Assembly (NCBI RefSeq): GCF_024171765.1
Contig: NZ_JAMTCI010000001.1
Location: 1,589,137 to 1,653,136, forward strand
Direction: 5' to 3'
DNA: 64,000 nt
Source of the DNA: Williamsia deligens
Lineage (GTDB): Bacteria; Actinomycetota; Actinomycetes; Mycobacteriales; Mycobacteriaceae
The notes beneath the pieces are model-generated. The model saw only the letters and a list, made by a program, of their open reading frames with translations. It did not search any database and was not told the origin of the DNA. Made by a program: the position numbers and the translations under genes. This document shows, piece by piece, positions 61,088 to 64,000 of this stretch. The first letter of the stretch is position 1, and each line of letters opens with the position of its first letter.

Positions 61088-62247
61088 CCACGTCTCCTAC
61101 AGTCCCTCCCATGAGCGACTCGACCACCACCGGACCCCGCGTCCGGTGGTGGCCGTTGTCGCGCGAGACGCCGGATCGGTCCTGGGTGTTCACGGCCGTG
61201 TGGCTGGTCTTCCTCGCCTATCCGGTCGTCTCACTCCTCCGCTCGGGCGACAGTGTCGTCCGCGTCGTCTACGGGCTGTCGCTGATCGCCGTCTTCGCCG
61301 CCACGTACGTGACCGCGGCGACGCACATCATGTCGTGGCGACAGGGCCGTCGTCGGCCGCGGCTCGCACTCACCTACGGCGCGATCCTCCTCGGGCTCGC
61401 CGCTGCGTCGGTTCCCGTGCTCGGTGACGGGGTCGTCTCGTTCGCGCCGTACCTGATGGGGATCGCCGCGTTCGGGTTCGGTGGCCTGCTCGGTCCGGTC
61501 CTGGTCGGTGTCGTCCTGGTGGTCGGACTCGTTCTGCCACTGTCGATCCCGGGGTGGAGTCTCGACTCGGGCACGGTGCTTGCGCTGGTCATCGTCGCGT
61601 TCGTGATGGTGCTGATGATCGCGGCGAGGTCCGCCGAGCAGCGTCGGGATGAAGCGGAGGCCATGCGGCGGGACGCCGACGAGCAGCTCGCGGTCGTCGC
61701 CGAGCGCGAACGCGTCGCCCGCGATGTCCACGACATCCTCGGCCATTCGCTGACCGTGATGACGATCAAGACGGAGTTGGCCGGCCGTCTGGTCGACATC
61801 GACCCCGAGCGCGCGAAGTCCGAACTCGCCGAACTGCACGCCCTCTCGCGTCAGGCCCTGGCGGAGGTGCGGTCGACGGTGGGTGCGTTGCGGACCCCGG
61901 AACTCCGCACGGAGATCGCCTCGGCCCGAACAGCGTTGTCGGCGGCGGAGATCGACGCGGACCTGCCCGAGCAGCTGCCGTCCATACCGACTGCACGGCA
62001 GACGTTGTTCGCGTGGGTCCTGCGGGAGTCGGTGACGAACGTCGTGCGCCACAGCGGTGCGGCGCGGTGCGTGGTGTCGGTCGATGCGGAGTCGATCCGT
62101 GTCTGCGACGACGGCCGCGGTATCGCCGAGCACGCGTTCGGCAACGGGCTGCGGGGCCTGACCGAACGGGTCGAGGCCGCGGGCGCCCACCTGTCCGTCA
62201 CCGGCAGCGCCGCCGGCACCGTCGTGAGAGCCGCGTTCGATGGGTGA
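61084..62247 (+). CDS. Sensor histidine kinase (DesK/LiaS-like)
   Basis: The 387-aa product, from a GTG at 61084 that overlaps the permease stop as GTGA, has about five membrane helices and a HisKA_3 domain with the phospho-His in VARDVHDILGHSLTV (residue 216 from this start). A HATPase_c domain with NVVRHSGAA, DDGRGI and GNGLRGLTERV follows. An ATG 27 nt downstream (61111) is an alternative but lacks a ribosome site. It probably senses envelope stress or the exporter substrate. Confidence 0.9.
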   Translation: MTTSPTVPPMSDSTTTGPRVRWWPLSRETPDRSWVFTAVWLVFLAYPVVSLLRSGDSVVRVVYGLSLIAVFAATYVTAATHIMSWRQGRRRPRLALTYGAILLGLAAASVPVLGDGVVSFAPYLMGIAAFGFGGLLGPVLVGVVLVVGLVLPLSIPGWSLDSGTVLALVIVAFVMVLMIAARSAEQRRDEAEAMRRDADEQLAVVAERERVARDVHDILGHSLTVMTIKTELAGRLVDIDPERAKSELAELHALSRQALAEVRSTVGALRTPELRTEIASARTALSAAEIDADLPEQLPSIPTARQTLFAWVLRESVTNVVRHSGAARCVVSVDAESIRVCDDGRGIAEHAFGNGLRGLTERVEAAGAHLSVTGSAAGTVVRAAFDG

Positions 62248-62854
62248 GCCGATCCGACTGCTCCTCGCCGATGATCAGGCGCTGGTGCGTGGGGCCCTGG
62301 CCGCGCTGCTCGAGCTGGAGCGCGACATGACTGTCGTCGCCCAGGTCGGGAGGGGCGACGAGGTCGTCGACGCGGCACGCGCGAACGACGTCGACGTCTG
62401 TCTGCTCGACATCGAGATGCCCGGGGCCGACGGCATCGAGACGGCGGCTGCCGTGCGGGACGCGTTGCCGCGCACCCGATCCCTGATTGTGACGACGTTC
62501 GGACGGCCTGGTTACCTGCGGAGGGCGATCGACGCGGGCGCATCCGGCTTCATCGTCAAGGACACGCCGGCGGCTGAGTTGGCCGACGCGGTGCGCCGTG
62601 TGCACTCGGGGTTGCGGGTGATCGACCCGACGCTGGCGACGGAGAGCCTCACCGACGGCACGAGTCCTCTCACCGCGCGGGAACGGGATGTGTTGCGGGC
62701 CGCCCTCGACGGCGCCACCGTGGCGACGATCGCCGGGAGGGTGCACCTCTCGGCCGGCACGGTCCGGAACTACCTGTCGAGCGCGATCGGCAAGACCGGC
62801 ACATCCACCCGTGCCGAGGCAGCAGCCACCGCCGAGCGGCGGGGGTGGCTGTAG
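62240..62854 (+). CDS. NarL/LuxR-type response regulator
   Basis: The 204-aa product has a receiver domain (RLLLADDQALVRGALAALLE; Asp57 in VCLLDIEMPGADG) and LuxR helix-turn-helix (LTARERDVLRAALDGATVAT, then VHLSAGTVRNYLSSAIGK). It overlaps the kinase gene by 8 nt and completes the ABC-transporter/two-component operon, whose target is probably the transporter genes themselves. Confidence 0.94.
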   Translation: MGEPIRLLLADDQALVRGALAALLELERDMTVVAQVGRGDEVVDAARANDVDVCLLDIEMPGADGIETAAAVRDALPRTRSLIVTTFGRPGYLRRAIDAGASGFIVKDTPAAELADAVRRVHSGLRVIDPTLATESLTDGTSPLTARERDVLRAALDGATVATIAGRVHLSAGTVRNYLSSAIGKTGTSTRAEAAATAERRGWL

Positions 62855-62870
62855 GCCCGGTCCGGGCCGG

Positions 62871-64000
62871 TCAGAAGGGCGGTGGGTCGGCGTCCTCGGC
62901 GCGTTGGATGGCGCGGAGGTGTGCGGCGCGTTCTGTGTCGCGTCGGGTCGCGAGTGTGGTTCGCGCAGGGTGGTTCTCGGGTTTCCTGGGTGGTCCGAGG
63001 GCGGGGAAGATGTCGACGGCGGTGTAGGCGTTGCCGAGGAACATGTGCCCGGTGGGGGATTCGAAGAACGCTTCCCTGAGCGGTGTCTGGTAGTCGCGCC
63101 ACGCGCGATCGAACGTCTTGATGCGGTGGTGGAACCGGCACAGTGGTTTCAGGTTGTCCCGGATCGTCTGGCCGCCGTCGCTGGGGTGGCGGTGATCGAA
63201 CGGGGTGGTGTGGTCGAGATCGATGTTCCATGCCGGTGCTGAGCAACCCGGGAAGGTGCAGCAGAGCTCCGAGCACCGAATCAGCGCGGCCAGCTTCTTC
63301 GACGGGACATAGGTCGACGCTGCTGCGGCGGCCTGTGCGGGGTCGTCGCGGCGCAGGAACTCCCGCTCGGCATCGGCGAACAGCCGACGCATGGTGTCGG
63401 CGTCGATGATCCCGCGGCCGTCCAGGTAGCCGGGGTCGTCGTCGAGACCCAGCAGCGTCGACAGGTTCGCGACGATGTGGAGGTACGGCCGCGCGGGCCC
63501 GACGGGTGGTGTGATCGGCTGCGTCGGCGCGGTGTCAGTCTCATCGCCTGCCTGCGTGCAGGTGTCGCAACCGCACACGAGGTGATCCACGCCGGCGGCG
63601 AGAGCAATCAGCGCATCCGCGCGGCGCTGTGCACGAGTTCGCGGATCACCGGTGTGAACGGCGTCGGCCATCGCCGACAGGCGCGCGTCGATGGCGGTCG
63701 CGTCGATGTCGGGGAGGGTGGCGGTCACTCGGGAAGCGCCGGGCTGGAAGCGGTCAGGACGGATCGTGACGTCCCGGTCGGCGGTGACGCGTTCCCGGCG
63801 TCGGATCAAGGCATCCGGGTCGATCAGTGCCACGATCCGGTCGATCAACGCGACCAGCCGGGCCCGCGACAGCGGTGGCCGTTCGAACAGGGTTTGGGCG
63901 ATGTGGGTGTCGACGATCTTGATCAGATCGGGGTCGATCACGAGTTTCGTGCGACCGCAGATCAGGAGAAACCCAGCGAGGTCGATACGACCGACCGCCA
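62871..64000 (-). CDS. DUF222 / 13E12-repeat HNH endonuclease-like protein, 5' part off window
   Basis: The frame runs from the stop at 62871 through base 64000 and continues beyond the window, so the N-terminus is missing; the GTG at 63941 is only an internal candidate. The visible part has the DUF222 helical region (DTHIAQTLFERPPLSRARLV, LIDPDALIRRRERVTADRDV) and a C-terminal HNH motif: CTFPGCSAPAWNIDLDHTTP with NLKPLCRFHHRIKTF. Such genes are the REP13E12-type repeats of Mycobacteriales, often multicopy and possibly mobile; their activity is unproven. Confidence 0.85.
   Translation of the reverse strand, partial: AVGRIDLAGFLLICGRTKLVIDPDLIKIVDTHIAQTLFERPPLSRARLVALIDRIVALIDPDALIRRRERVTADRDVTIRPDRFQPGASRVTATLPDIDATAIDARLSAMADAVHTGDPRTRAQRRADALIALAAGVDHLVCGCDTCTQAGDETDTAPTQPITPPVGPARPYLHIVANLSTLLGLDDDPGYLDGRGIIDADTMRRLFADAEREFLRRDDPAQAAAAASTYVPSKKLAALIRCSELCCTFPGCSAPAWNIDLDHTTPFDHRHPSDGGQTIRDNLKPLCRFHHRIKTFDRAWRDYQTPLREAFFESPTGHMFLGNAYTAVDIFPALGPPRKPENHPARTTLATRRDTERAAHLRAIQRAEDADPPPF

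Overview
The window is a high-GC actinobacterial chromosome segment from the order Mycobacteriales. Its left half follows the Mycobacterium tuberculosis origin region gene for gene: rsmG, khpB, yidC, yidD, rnpA, rpmH, dnaA, oriC, dnaN, gnd, recF, dciA, gyrB, gyrA, a DUF3566 gene, tRNA-Ile and tRNA-Ala, cwsA, ppiA, a PH-domain gene, crgA, trpG, pknB, pknA, pbpA, rodA, pstP, fhaB and fhaA. Protein wording (GyrB, FhaA, CwsA, CrgA) and a 13E12/DUF222 HNH gene at the right edge suggest a Gordonia/Williamsia-like genus, but no 16S gene is present to confirm this.

Layout. 1-3512 (minus): RNA/membrane-biogenesis operon ending in a partial rsmG. 3513-14877 (plus): dnaA, the origin (about 5.58-6.08 kb), and the replication/topology genes. 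Two near-perfect parS sites lie at the rsmG start and between gyrB and gyrA. 14.9-20.9 kb: DUF3566 gene, two tRNAs around a 37-codon ORF, a secreted protein, cwsA, ppiA, rhomboid protease, PH-domain protein, crgA and trpG. 21.6-31.4 kb (minus): the growth/division operon fhaA, fhaB, pstP, rodA, pbpA, pknA, pknB, with translational overlaps at most junctions.

From 31.6 kb the content is accessory: tRNA-Leu, marC, a four-gene osmoprotectant ABC operon, a TauD-type dioxygenase, a diguanylate cyclase coupled to ligB, and an RNase Sa-type secreted nuclease with its barstar inhibitor. Next come a methyltransferase/yccF pair, SDR enzymes, and an aldehyde-oxidation cluster (GAF regulator, acetoacetate-decarboxylase-like protein, SRPBCC protein, ExaC-type aldehyde dehydrogenase, DUF779 protein). 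These are followed by a TetR/SDR pair with two operator copies, an MFS exporter with a LysR regulator, a haloalkane-dehalogenase-like hydrolase, two NarL-type two-component systems (one with an ABC-2 transporter), an esterase, and the DUF222-HNH gene running off the right edge.

No CRISPR array, phage or insertion sequence was seen, and no wholly new multi-gene system. The most informative unexplained signals are palindromic regulatory sites in intergenic regions: near the PH gene/crgA, upstream of the yccF/SDR, acetoacetate-decarboxylase-like, exaC and TetR genes, and beside a two-component system. Also notable are low-complexity protein segments (FhaA, PknA), a small ORF between the tRNA genes, and a dehalogenase-like enzyme lacking a halide-binding Trp.
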